64,000 nt of DNA from positions 4,656,001 through 4,720,000 of the forward strand of contig NZ_CP012643.1 in assembly GCF_001310085.1 (NCBI RefSeq), written 5' to 3'. The number at the start of each line of letters is the position of its first letter. Position 1 is the first letter of the stretch. Source of the stretch: Rufibacter tibetensis (GTDB lineage Bacteria > Bacteroidota > Bacteroidia > Cytophagales > Hymenobacteraceae). Made by a program: the position numbers and the translations under genes. Below the pieces are notes generated by a model. That model made no database searches, had not been told where the DNA came from, and worked only from the letters and a program-made list of their open reading frames with translations. This document shows, in pieces, positions 32,534 through 40,305 of this stretch.

Positions 32534-32588
32534 CCCCTAACGTACTTGGCTATGCAGCGGCAGAGCTGCTGTATAGGTGTTGTTATGG
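32534..32588 (-). repeat. attC-like site, short class
   Basis: 55 bp, CCTAACG to GTTATGG, arms GGCTATGCAGCGGCAG / AGCTGCTGTATAGG; the best example of the short class. Confidence 0.83.
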
Positions 32589-32616
32589 GTAGTTGTTCTT
32601 CCATGATTATTATCCC

Positions 32617-32811
32617 TCACTTAAATAGCTTAACTACTATATCATAAATCCCAAAAACTCCTATCATCAAGAAAATAAGACCACTTATAAAGTTGCGCGC
32701 CCCTGTCCAAAATAAAGTTTCATAAGAATTATATTTCCAAAACTTGTGCTTTATCAGGATAAAGATTCCAAGAGGAATACACAGTATGCTTAAAAGATGG
32801 CCAGAATGCAT
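32617..32811 (-). CDS. Small membrane protein
   Basis: 64 residues with two membrane helices (about 5-22 and 38-60) and a short basic loop (KHKFWKYNSYE). The second cassette from the leader. Function unknown. Confidence 0.65.
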   Translation of the reverse strand: MHSGHLLSILCIPLGIFILIKHKFWKYNSYETLFWTGARNFISGLIFLMIGVFGIYDIVVKLFK

Positions 32812-32849
32812 ATGAAGTATAAACTATCATTTTTTACTTTCAAATTACC

Positions 32850-32900
32850 CATAACGTTTTGGCTAAAAAGCGTTTTAATGCTTTTTAGGTGTTGTTGTGG
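32850..32900 (-). repeat. attC-like site, short class
   Basis: 51 bp, ATAACG to GTTGTGG, arms GGCTAAAAAGCG / TGCTTTTTAGG around TTTTAA; nearly perfect hairpin. Confidence 0.82.
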
Positions 32901-32904
32901 TAAG

Positions 32905-33495
32905 TTATTCACAAAAATCTTCTTTCATCTTGCTAATAACTTCGGTACCAAACTTTTCCTTCATTCCCAATTGCTCTGCTTTTTCTATATCTCTGCAAGC
33001 TGAAGCGGTTCTACCCATACCATGGTATGCCACTGCTCTATTCGCATAAATTTCAGGCAAAGTAGGTTTGATTTCAACGGCTCTATTAAAATCTTCTAAT
33101 GCAGATGTAAATTGGTATGCATGAGCGTATGCTAACCCTCTGTTTAGAAGTGCAGGAATATAGTCTTCATCGATTTGAAGACATCTGCCAAAATCAATTA
33201 TAGCTTCTTGGTTGTCTCCTAAGCGTTGATAGGCGACACCTCTATTTAAGTATAATTGTATATTGCCGCCATACTTTTTCTCTGCTAGGTTGAATTTTTG
33301 CATTGCTTCAGGGATTTTACCTTCTTTCAGCAATTTTATGGCTTCTTGAAGTATTGGATGCTTATCCCATTCAAAACTGCCTGCCACTTCTTCATCAGCA
33401 TCATGGTATTGGACATTATCCTCCACTTTGACAGATTCGTCATTACAGCTTAAAATGGCACCTATTATTAATAGGCATAGGATTCGTATTTTCAT
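32905..33495 (-). CDS. TPR-repeat lipoprotein (first cassette)
   Basis: 196 residues from the ATG at 33495 (MKIRILCLLIIGAILSC), signal peptide and lipobox; an upstream in-frame start would lie inside the leader and is rejected. At least three tetratricopeptide repeats occupy about 60-165 (for example YLNRGVAYQRLGDNQEAIIDFGRCLQI and ALLNRGLAYAHAYQFTSALEDF). Probably a lipid-anchored scaffold. As the first gene after the leader it should be the most recent acquisition. Confidence 0.8.
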   Translation of the reverse strand: MKIRILCLLIIGAILSCNDESVKVEDNVQYHDADEEVAGSFEWDKHPILQEAIKLLKEGKIPEAMQKFNLAEKKYGGNIQLYLNRGVAYQRLGDNQEAIIDFGRCLQIDEDYIPALLNRGLAYAHAYQFTSALEDFNRAVEIKPTLPEIYANRAVAYHGMGRTASACRDIEKAEQLGMKEKFGTEVISKMKEDFCE

Positions 33496-33574
33496 TTTTA
33501 ATTTAGCACAACTACGGGATATATGGAACAACTACGGTTATTGGCACTATGGATGGAAGTCTATCTATCCTTTT

Positions 33575-33582
33575 CAAACCTA
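33575..33582 (-). promoter_or_regulatory. Candidate -7 element of the cassette promoter
   Basis: On the minus strand this reads TAGGTTTG, matching the Bacteroidota TAnnTTTG box, about 80 bp before the first cassette start and pointing into the array. It is conserved in the second leader copy. No convincing -33 box is seen, so this is tentative. Confidence 0.3.
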
Positions 33583-33832
33583 AGTTTGAGTGGGTATGTA
33601 CTAATCTATGTACCCTTACCATACAATATATGATTATACAATATATGTAAATTCCTTAATCATATACCTTCTCACACCCATTTTCTTGCACTTATCACAT
33701 ATAAGCTGAGCTTCAAACAAATCCATGATGATTATTATACTTCATTCTTTAATCCAAGAGGCATGGATTCTCTTTCATGAGCGGTTTCAGTCGTGGAACT
33801 TGGCACACCTGAAGATTAAAGTAACTAATATT

Positions 33833-33872
33833 TATCCGTAACTATTCGGGTATATCCGAATAGTTACGGATA
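33833..33872. promoter_or_regulatory. Perfect 17-bp inverted repeat in the leader
   Basis: TATCCGTAACTATTCGG, a 6-base spacer GTATAT, and its exact reverse complement. It lies between the array and the recombinase gene. The copy near 20310 keeps only the left arm and part of the right. It could be a recombinase crossover site, since serine recombinases bind such dyads, or an operator. Confidence 0.65.
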
Positions 33873-34083
33873 TAAGCGGATAGATTTGGAATCTGCTAGA
33901 TAATAGCTTGTCTTATCAAACATTAGTTGAACTGGGCACTACTTTCCTGATTGAATCAATTTCAAAAGCTGAATAAGAACTTAAAGCTTAGTTAAAGAAA
34001 CGAATGTATACCCTACTCCCCTACCCTCTTTTCACGATAGACGCTGGTTTGCAGCAATGGCACTTCAAAAAGTAAAGAAACTC

Positions 34084-34134
34084 AGTTAAATATTCAAAGT
34101 AATTTTATATATTTGCATAACGAGATATTTAACT
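34084..34134 (+). promoter_or_regulatory. Promoter and flanking inverted repeat of the serine recombinase
   Basis: TATATTTG at 34108-34115 fits the Bacteroidota -7 box. It lies midway between AGTTAAATAT (34084) and its exact complement ATATTTAACT (34125), 13 bp before the ATG. The arrangement suggests self-regulation by the recombinase or another dimer. Confidence 0.5.
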
Positions 34135-34146
34135 AAATCCCTCTTT

Positions 34147-34719
34147 ATGCTAATAGGCTACGCCAGGATTTCCACAATTCTTCAGAATGCTGATTTGCAA
34201 CACGACACGCTCTCTCTTGCTGGGTGCGAAAAAATATTCACCGATAAGATTTCAGGTACTGTCACGGAGAGACCTGCTCTAACTAAGGTGAAGGAGATTC
34301 TGAGACGTGGGGATACTTTGGTGGTATGGCGGTTGGATAGATTAGGCAGGTCATTGAAAGACCTTATAGATTGGATGAACTACCTGGAGAGCGAAGGCAT
34401 AGCCCTGAAAAGTTTGCAGGAGTCCATAGATACCAGCACCGCCACAGGAAAGCTGGTATTCCACATCTTCGCCTCCATGGCTGAGTTCGAGCGGAACCTT
34501 ATAAAAGAACGCACAATGGCTGGTCTTTCTGCTGCCAGAGCTAGGGGTCGTGTGGGTGGTCGCCCAAAGAAGATGAACGAGGACAAGAGAAAGCTCGCTG
34601 TTCGTCTTTATAATGAGAAACACCATTCAATAGATGCTATCTGTGAGATGATGGGTATTTCAAAGCCTACTCTTTACAGCTATGTGAAAAGCGAATCGCG
34701 AAATTTAGAAATCAATTGA
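34147..34719 (+). CDS. Small serine recombinase (resolvase/invertase family)
   Basis: 190 residues, full length for the family. The catalytic domain starts IGYARIST with nucleophile Ser9 and Arg7; WRLDRLGRSLKDL supplies Arg65 and Arg68, and the E-helix reads FHIFASMAEFERNLIKERT. After the RGRVGGRPKKM linker a Hin-type helix-turn-helix (IDAICEMMGISKPTLYSYV) ends the protein. It is divergent from the cassette array and separated from it only by the leader, exactly where an integron would have intI. Such enzymes invert or resolve DNA at dyad sites. Whether it acts on the array is not known. Confidence 0.93.
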   Translation: MLIGYARISTILQNADLQHDTLSLAGCEKIFTDKISGTVTERPALTKVKEILRRGDTLVVWRLDRLGRSLKDLIDWMNYLESEGIALKSLQESIDTSTATGKLVFHIFASMAEFERNLIKERTMAGLSAARARGRVGGRPKKMNEDKRKLAVRLYNEKHHSIDAICEMMGISKPTLYSYVKSESRNLEIN

Positions 34720-34806
34720 TAAAAGGTGCAATATCAACAATGGCAGTCGTATCAGAAGGAGGGGCAACACTTAACATGCCGCCTCTCCCCTATTCTAAAA
34801 ATATTA

Positions 34807-35046
34807 TCACTGTTCAGGTGTTTCTCCTTCTTTTTTCTTTCTGCCTCGGTAGCCTCCCCGCCCGCTTTTCTTCTCCAGCTCACCGTTCTTAGCGTTGGCA
34901 ATAAGGATTTCTATTTCATTCAGCACAATCCGCTGGTTGTTGACGAACTTGTCTAGCTGGCTTATCATGGCCTCCAGCAAATCCTTGTTCTTCTGCGCTT
35001 CCTTCAGGGTCTGTACAATCACATCAATATCCGTTGTCTTACCCAT
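34807..35046 (-). CDS. Small helical protein with basic tail
   Basis: 79 residues: a single long helix or coiled coil (VIVQTLKEAQKNKDLLEAMISQLDKFVNNQRIVLNEIEILIANAK) followed by a Gly/Arg/Lys-rich tail (KKSGRGGYRGRKKK) typical of nucleic-acid binding. Convergent with the recombinase, divergent from the methyltransferase. Function unknown. Confidence 0.6.
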   Translation of the reverse strand: MGKTTDIDVIVQTLKEAQKNKDLLEAMISQLDKFVNNQRIVLNEIEILIANAKNGELEKKSGRGGYRGRKKKEGETPEQ

Positions 35047-35115
35047 AGCTTTGCTTCTATATTTTATTTTGATTATTTATGCAATGATAACATATTTAAT
35101 CAAAAGCTGAATCAG

Positions 35116-36060
35116 TTGAACGTTCTAAGTTTGTTTGATGGCATCAGTTGCGGCAGGCTCGCCCTGCAATCATCGGGAATCAAGATTAACAGATATTTCG
35201 CAAGCGAAATAGACAGTGCCGCCATTCATGTATCAAAGAAGAATTTCCCTGACACAATCCATATTGGTGACGTATCAAAGGTGTCTTTCAAAGACGGTCG
35301 TTTGATAACCGAGACTGGAACGTTTGATACAGGTTTGATAGACCTGGTTATTGGCGGACCTCCCTGCCAGTCTTTTTCAAAGCGTGGCAATCAGATGAAC
35401 TTTGATGATAGCAGGGGCAAACTTTTCCATGAGTTTGAGCGGCTTCTAAAAGAAACCAAAGCCCCCCTGTTTCTGATGGAGAACGTGAAGATGAACAGAA
35501 AGCACCAGGATGTAATCAGCGGTATATTAGGTGTTGAACCCATCGAGATAAACTCTGCCCTGGTGACCGCACAGAACAGGGCAAGGCTCTACTGGACCAA
35601 CATCGCAAACGTACAGCAACCCGCTGACAAAGGGATAAGGTTGCAGGAAATACTTGAAAGCGGTTATACCGAGAAGGAGAAGTCTTTCTGCATCACCGCC
35701 ACCTACGGCAATGCCACGGTCCAGAACTACTTCATCAACAGCGAGAGGCAGCTCAAATTCATCCACCCCGTCAAAAAGAACGGCAGCAGGTATTACCTGC
35801 ACGACAGAATCCAAGTAGATATCTACCCAGATAAAGGACTTGAGCGAAACTACTACAGCCTCCAACTTCTAAAACCTTATACTACCAGACTTTCCTGTGC
35901 GGAGGTGGAGAGACTTCAGGGTATACCTGTCGGCTATACTGAGGGCGTTCCAAACCACCAGCGGTACAAACTCATAGGCAATGCCTGGACCGTGCCCGTA
36001 ATCTCCCACATCTTCACAGGTATAAGTTGTGACACTGTAGCTAATGGCTGCTTTCAGTAA
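35116..36060 (+). CDS. DNA (cytosine-5) methyltransferase, orphan
   Basis: 314 residues from a TTG start that places motif I (VLSLFDGISCGRLAL) at the N-terminus. Motif IV is GGPPCQSFSKRGNQ with catalytic Cys84, motif VI MENVKMN (Glu122), motif VIII AQNRARLYW, and motifs IX-X ERLQGIP ... IGNAWTVPVI. Complete for a compact phage-type enzyme. It transfers a methyl group from SAM to cytosine C5. No restriction enzyme is adjacent, though nuclease genes lie 2-4 kb downstream. Target site unknown. Confidence 0.92.
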   Translation: MNVLSLFDGISCGRLALQSSGIKINRYFASEIDSAAIHVSKKNFPDTIHIGDVSKVSFKDGRLITETGTFDTGLIDLVIGGPPCQSFSKRGNQMNFDDSRGKLFHEFERLLKETKAPLFLMENVKMNRKHQDVISGILGVEPIEINSALVTAQNRARLYWTNIANVQQPADKGIRLQEILESGYTEKEKSFCITATYGNATVQNYFINSERQLKFIHPVKKNGSRYYLHDRIQVDIYPDKGLERNYYSLQLLKPYTTRLSCAEVERLQGIPVGYTEGVPNHQRYKLIGNAWTVPVISHIFTGISCDTVANGCFQ

Positions 36061-36512
36061 CTCGTTGGCTTCAGCACGAATTCCTGGAACTGCATCACAT
36101 AATGGCTTACCTCGCCCGAATCGTTGGGTATCTCAAAATCTACCTTTATCATCTCTAGTTTGACCTTCACCCCCATGGTGGTGTACACCCCGAGCTGCCC
36201 GTCAAAGTAAACCAAAAGCACATTAATGCTTTGCGGGATAACGCAACTGTCTGATTCCAAGAATTGGTACATGGCAAACTCGTAGTCCTCACTGTCAGCA
36301 ACGATGTGGTAGACGCAATCGCAGCTCCCCAGCTGCCCTACTACCTCTACCCTGTACAGACCGTCTATGCCCATTATCTCCAAGGGTTCTGGTAAGGCGA
36401 GCAGAAAACCGTCCTGCTCAACGATACCTGGAATACTAGGTAACTCGGAATAGTCACTATAGAATTCACCGAAAGTTTTGTTTTCAAGTTTCAGTTTCCT
36501 ACGCTTCTCCAT
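36054..36512 (-). CDS. Hypothetical protein
   Basis: 152 residues, soluble and beta-rich (FLLALPEPLEIMGIDGLYRVEVVGQLGSCDCVYHIVADSEDYEFAMYQF). It overlaps the methyltransferase stop by 7 bases, convergently, and is preceded by an overlapping small gene on its own strand. No family recognised. Confidence 0.65.
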   Translation of the reverse strand: MEKRRKLKLENKTFGEFYSDYSELPSIPGIVEQDGFLLALPEPLEIMGIDGLYRVEVVGQLGSCDCVYHIVADSEDYEFAMYQFLESDSCVIPQSINVLLVYFDGQLGVYTTMGVKVKLEMIKVDFEIPNDSGEVSHYVMQFQEFVLKPTSY

Positions 36513-36678
36513 CTTCGTTCCCCTCCTGCATAGCCTTTAGTTTATCCGTGAGCGTCTTCAAGGACCAGGTGATTATCTGACCCTTGGTGACTTTCTTCTT
36601 CACTTTTCTGGACAAAAGCATCTTGAGCGTCTCAAGATGCTCGTCCGTTGCATCGGTGATTTTTACTGAGCGGTTCAT
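36499..36678 (-). CDS. Small ribbon-helix-helix-like protein
   Basis: 59 residues from the ATG at 36678 (MNRSVKITDATDEHLETLKMLLSRKVKKKVTKGQIITWSLKTLTDKL). A short strand followed by two helices fits ribbon-helix-helix regulators or mobilisation accessory proteins. It overlaps the next gene by 14 bases, so the two are probably translated together. An earlier start adds an AT-rich leader peptide and seems less likely. Confidence 0.55.
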   Translation of the reverse strand: MNRSVKITDATDEHLETLKMLLSRKVKKKVTKGQIITWSLKTLTDKLKAMQEGNEDGEA

Positions 36679-37037
36679 CATATAGATATTCTTTTCTTTT
36701 AGGGTATATATCAATATTTGAAACCGCTTTTCTCCACTTCTCCACTAATCCACCGAAAACGACTTTATATAGATAGAGTAAAAAAGAAGGAGCCATGATT
36801 TTTCTACTAATCCTCTCACCTAAAATATATTCGTGAAAGTAGAGAACGTCAAGCTTAGCTCATTTCAGGTTGTCAAGCCAAGATACTGCGGGCATTCTTG
36901 ATTCGGTTTAGCTACTTCATGGTTCACACTGTTCCTTGGCTAAGAATTTGTTACTATATTGTATTTTCAACATATTTAACAAACTGGCTTATAGCTTTTC
37001 TTGCATGAAAACCGATTGAACAGCCACCCATGAGCCG
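36679..37037. other. 359 bp intergenic, no gene seen
   Basis: AT-rich divergent spacer between the small regulator-like gene and the L,D-transpeptidase. No hairpin, repeat or RNA gene that I can recognise; probably holds the two promoters. Confidence 0.5.
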
Positions 37038-37556
37038 ATGGCAATGAGGAAAACATCAGGGTTGATATTCCTTGCTCTCCTTGCAGGACTTGTTGCCTAC
37101 TACTTTTACCCAGAACCAAAACCTGAAGGCACCACCATAGATAAACTTATAGTGCTTAAATCCGAGAGAAAGCTTCTAGCCTTCTCCAATGGCAAGCTCA
37201 AGAAAACCTATACAATCTCTTTAGGCAGAAACCCAAAGGGAGACAAGCAATATGAAGGTGATTCCAGGACCCCAGAAGGTAGTTACACTATCAACGATAA
37301 GAACCCAAACAGCGGATACCACAAGAACCTGGGGGTCTCCTACCCTGATTCTGAGGATATCAGGCAGGCCAAGATGCTAGGCAAGCCTGCGGGTGGAGCC
37401 ATAAAAATACATGGCCTTCGTAACGGAACTGGATTTGTAGGCAAGTTCCACAGGTTGATGGACTGGACACAAGGCTGTATGGCTGTCACCAATGAAGAGG
37501 TTGATGAATTGTATAGCTCAGTTCCATTGGGTACGCCTATACTTATTGAACCATGA
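37038..37556 (+). CDS. L,D-transpeptidase (YkuD family)
   Basis: 172 residues. One N-terminal membrane anchor (about 8-24) precedes a YkuD domain: LIVLKSERKLLAFSNGKLKKTYTISLG, RTPEGSYTI, KIHGLRNG (His125) and DWTQGCMAVTNEEVDEL (catalytic Cys147). These enzymes cross-link peptidoglycan stems or attach proteins to them in the periplasm. It precedes the nuclease operon by 130 bp; no functional link is evident. Confidence 0.9.
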   Translation: MAMRKTSGLIFLALLAGLVAYYFYPEPKPEGTTIDKLIVLKSERKLLAFSNGKLKKTYTISLGRNPKGDKQYEGDSRTPEGSYTINDKNPNSGYHKNLGVSYPDSEDIRQAKMLGKPAGGAIKIHGLRNGTGFVGKFHRLMDWTQGCMAVTNEEVDELYSSVPLGTPILIEP

Positions 37557-37685
37557 AATAATAACACAAATCATCTAGCCACTATGGAGGATTTGGCCAG
37601 CAAACTCAGAACCAAAGGCGATAACATCAAACAGTTTCTGTTCATCTTCGCAAACAAACTCAAAACGTTTTAACGAAACATTTAC

Positions 37686-39290
37686 ATGGAAACCATACTC
37701 AATGATGGGTACTGCCCAGAATGCCTTATAAACGGCAGAAGCGTAAGCCTCCAACTCAATAATGAAGACTTCTGGGAATGCCCAGAGACAAACCTACAAT
37801 TGGCGGTGTATGGCATTGAGGCAGTAACGTTGAAGTTCAGGGGTGTTGGTCAGTTCAGAAGTAAAGCTACCTATGGCTCTGACCAAATAGACGGGGCTAT
37901 TCTTTTCCGTTCTAAAGGAGTCTCCACGGACTCAGACAGGTCTGCATTCAGCTCTGAGGAAGAGCTAAGGGAATACCTTACCAATGAAGTTGAGCCGCAG
38001 AAAGAGTTTAACCTATCTAATCTGGCGGACTCCTATGCGAAATACAGATATGGAAACCCATTCACCCATGAAAACTCCCCCCTGCCCTACCAACGGCAAT
38101 CCAGGTTCTTTAATATTGACTTTGAGAATAAGGAGATAATAAGGAAGCTGGAAATACGTGATGCGGAAGAGGGTGTGGAATCTCTACGCTCATACACGCA
38201 CCTCTATAGTCTGTTGATGAATCTGTTTCAACGGTATCAAGACGGTAACATAAACTGGCTACCAGAAATGGGCATGAGCCTTAATCAACTTGAATTGTGC
38301 AACAAGCACCTTCATAATCAACCAGAGCCAGTAACCAATGTGGAAGACAAAACTATCCTGCGGAAGAGGCTTATGGATTTCATTGTAGACCTTATTGAAA
38401 TCATCTACCACGGCAAGGCCATTGAAGCTACTACTGTACATTCTATGTCATACCAAAATTCTTCAACTGTACCTAAGGCTGATTTCACACTTACCTTGCA
38501 GGATATCCTGAACCTAAAGACTGACCTGTTCAGGAACGCCAAGGTGAAACTGGTTCGCCATAAGGATAACAGGAAAGAGTACCGTGAACTGATTAGGGGT
38601 AAGTCAACGCTGCTCGAATACCAAAGACAGCAGAGCAAGGAAGTCTTCAAAGGATGTGATTACATCATCTCGTTCATAGGCCAAGAAAGCACCAAATCCC
38701 TCCTTTTCGGCATTTACAAAGTGAACGGGATAGAAAAGCGGGAGAACTACTTCTACTATGATTTGGAGCAGGTGCATGAACTGGATTACCTCTATGACCG
38801 AGTGGTGATTGATTGGGGCGCAAGTGCAATCACGTGGCACCAATGGTATGACAAACAGCCAAAGGAAATCGTGCAGATACTACCTAAAGGTTACTTAGGC
38901 TCCTTCCCTGGCTTGCTAAATTTTGTGCTTGACTTTGACGAGCTTGAAAAGCTCATTGAAAACCCTGACGCCAATCAAGATTGGAAAAATCACCTGTCTT
39001 CTGTCAACGGAGTCTATATGATATGGGATACCAAGACGGGAAACCAGTATATCGGCTCAGCATACGGTAAAGACGGTGTATGGCAGCGATGGAGCGAATA
39101 TGTTACCTCTAACCATGGCGGAAATAAGAAACTTATTGAGCTTTGCGCTGAAACTGGTTACCACAGAAACTTCCGCTTTTCCTTACTTCAATCCTTGCCG
39201 AGTAATATGGACAAGAAGGAAGTGATTGCCATTGAATCACTGCTGAAGCAAAAACTCGGCACAAGGGTTCATGGATTGAACTCGAACTGA
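37686..39290 (+). CDS. Large protein with C-terminal GIY-YIG nuclease domain
   Basis: 534 residues. The last 95 residues are a GIY-YIG domain: GVYMIWDTKTGNQYIGSAYG (about 442-461), RWSEYV with the catalytic Arg, and EVIAIESLLKQKLGT with the metal-binding Glu. The first 440 residues have no family I recognise. They begin with a possible zinc site (CPECLINGRS ... FWECPE) and contain a section with FIGQESTKSLLFGIYKVNG and DWGASAITWHQWYDKQPKEIV. First gene of a four-gene operon (gaps 18, 43 and 7 bp). A restriction or defence nuclease is plausible. Confidence 0.8.
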   Translation: METILNDGYCPECLINGRSVSLQLNNEDFWECPETNLQLAVYGIEAVTLKFRGVGQFRSKATYGSDQIDGAILFRSKGVSTDSDRSAFSSEEELREYLTNEVEPQKEFNLSNLADSYAKYRYGNPFTHENSPLPYQRQSRFFNIDFENKEIIRKLEIRDAEEGVESLRSYTHLYSLLMNLFQRYQDGNINWLPEMGMSLNQLELCNKHLHNQPEPVTNVEDKTILRKRLMDFIVDLIEIIYHGKAIEATTVHSMSYQNSSTVPKADFTLTLQDILNLKTDLFRNAKVKLVRHKDNRKEYRELIRGKSTLLEYQRQQSKEVFKGCDYIISFIGQESTKSLLFGIYKVNGIEKRENYFYYDLEQVHELDYLYDRVVIDWGASAITWHQWYDKQPKEIVQILPKGYLGSFPGLLNFVLDFDELEKLIENPDANQDWKNHLSSVNGVYMIWDTKTGNQYIGSAYGKDGVWQRWSEYVTSNHGGNKKLIELCAETGYHRNFRFSLLQSLPSNMDKKEVIAIESLLKQKLGTRVHGLNSN

Positions 39291-39308
39291 AAACACACCT
39301 GTACAACC

Positions 39309-40262
39309 ATGGTAAATATTGACAACATTATATTCGAGGAACCACGGAAGACCTTCATGGAGATTCTGAAGGTGAACCAACGGGAAGTACCCTTCGCCAA
39401 TCTATTAGGCTTCTTCTTCAGACCGAGGGAAAGGCATGGTCTCAATAAATTGTTCCTTGAAGCACTACTTAACACATGGTGTTCTGACATTGGGCATGCA
39501 GATAATGGTGACGGTGAAAGCATCGTCAGGAACAGAGGTTACAAGAATAACTTAACGAGCCGATTAGCAAATGGAAGTATAGAATCTTCATCAATACTAG
39601 TTAAGGTGGAGCAACCGACTGGACTTGAAAAAAGGATAGATATTCTGATTGAATCTGATGATTTTGTGGTTTGCATTGAATTTAAAATCAACCATGACCT
39701 TGATAATCCGCTTGAAGAATATAAGCGATATGTCATTGAGAATTACCCTGGCAAACTACACTTCTATATTGTACTGACTCCTTTCAAAAAAGAAGCAATC
39801 GGTGAAGCCCGAAGGTACTTCGGACAGCATACAGAGTTCAAACAAGTTATTTTGAGTCATTTTTTCCTACAGGTAAAGGAGGAACTCCACCGCTTCCATA
39901 CTAATGAAAACGAAGTAAATGAATACTACAGGTACTTCACTGATTTTGTGCAGACAGTTGAGAACAGAAAGATTAAGACTCTCAGGTCTCAGGCGTTTAA
40001 GACCCTTCAAGGTGAACTAAACAAGAGTGGCTTGAATTGCGAGTATCACACAAAGAACGGTGGCTTCCTTGAAATAAAAGTCAAAAATGAGGCTTCAAAA
40101 ATCCGCCTCAAACCCGATGGGTGGCAGCTTGAAAAATGGGTAAACAAAAAGCTGACAGACTACACATTGCTTCTTGATAAGAGTACTGGTTTTGAGCAAT
40201 TACTAGGTGAAATCAAAGCATTTCATAAGCTTATCAAAACCACAGTAAGCTTAGTAGATTGA
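39309..40262 (+). CDS. PD-(D/E)XK nuclease family protein
   Basis: 317 residues. The core RIDILIESDDFVVCIEFKIN (about 108-127) gives the D...ExK triad of the restriction-endonuclease fold, followed by DLDNPLEEYKRYVIENY and YIVLTPFK as in bacterial PD-(D/E)XK_9-type proteins. Soluble, no other domain visible. It lies 18 bp after the GIY-YIG gene, so a DNA-cutting role in the same system is likely by context. Confidence 0.8.
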   Translation: MVNIDNIIFEEPRKTFMEILKVNQREVPFANLLGFFFRPRERHGLNKLFLEALLNTWCSDIGHADNGDGESIVRNRGYKNNLTSRLANGSIESSSILVKVEQPTGLEKRIDILIESDDFVVCIEFKINHDLDNPLEEYKRYVIENYPGKLHFYIVLTPFKKEAIGEARRYFGQHTEFKQVILSHFFLQVKEELHRFHTNENEVNEYYRYFTDFVQTVENRKIKTLRSQAFKTLQGELNKSGLNCEYHTKNGGFLEIKVKNEASKIRLKPDGWQLEKWVNKKLTDYTLLLDKSTGFEQLLGEIKAFHKLIKTTVSLVD

Positions 40263-40305
40263 TAATTATTAAATAAGCAGACCATTCTCAATACTAATTG
40301 CATAA

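Larger units (their letters stand above)
1..33509 (-). mobile_element. Integron-like gene-cassette array (about 50 genes)
   Basis: Short genes, almost all on the minus strand, are separated by imperfect palindromes resembling integron attC sites. Read on the minus strand, each begins with a ...AAC box close to the preceding stop codon and ends with GTTAGGT, GTTAGCN, GTTGTGN or GTTATGG, followed 15-40 bp later by the next ATG. The commonest class is 65-70 bp with the loop GGCCGTCGGCCGA; a shorter class is about 50 bp with GGCTATGCGGCGGCA-like arms. The array starts at the leader at 33510 and runs off the left edge. Sites decay between about 1.6 and 12 kb, suggesting older cassettes far from the leader. 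No tyrosine integrase is visible. The cassette-array reading is strong; the recombinase that moves the cassettes is unknown. Confidence 0.85.
33510..33999 (-). repeat. Array leader with attI-like end
   Basis: 490 bp without a credible gene between the first cassette and the recombinase. The cassette-facing end reads CCGTAGTTGTTCC ... CCCGTAGTTGTGC on the minus strand, two copies of CCGTAGTT. Further in are two direct repeats of TACAATATATG (33622, 33637) spaced 15 bp, comparable in position to accessory integrase sites of attI, and the inverted repeat at 33833. The first 201 bp recur exactly at 19992. Junction behaviour at GTT supports an attI role; a recombination function is inferred, not shown. 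Confidence 0.7.

Noticed and set aside
13691-33509. CRISPR array (regular repeated palindromes)
   Set aside because: Repeats are 50-130 bp, variable and separated by 300-1000 bp of coding DNA rather than short spacers. No cas gene is present.
34147-34719. Serine recombinase as a Tn3 resolvase of a transposon
   Set aside because: No Tn3 transposase or 38-bp terminal repeats are visible in the window, so a transposon origin is unsupported, though not excluded.
37584-37673. 29-codon ORF (MEDLASKLRTKG...) before the GIY-YIG gene
   Set aside because: Possible leader peptide, but too short and without supporting context to call a gene.
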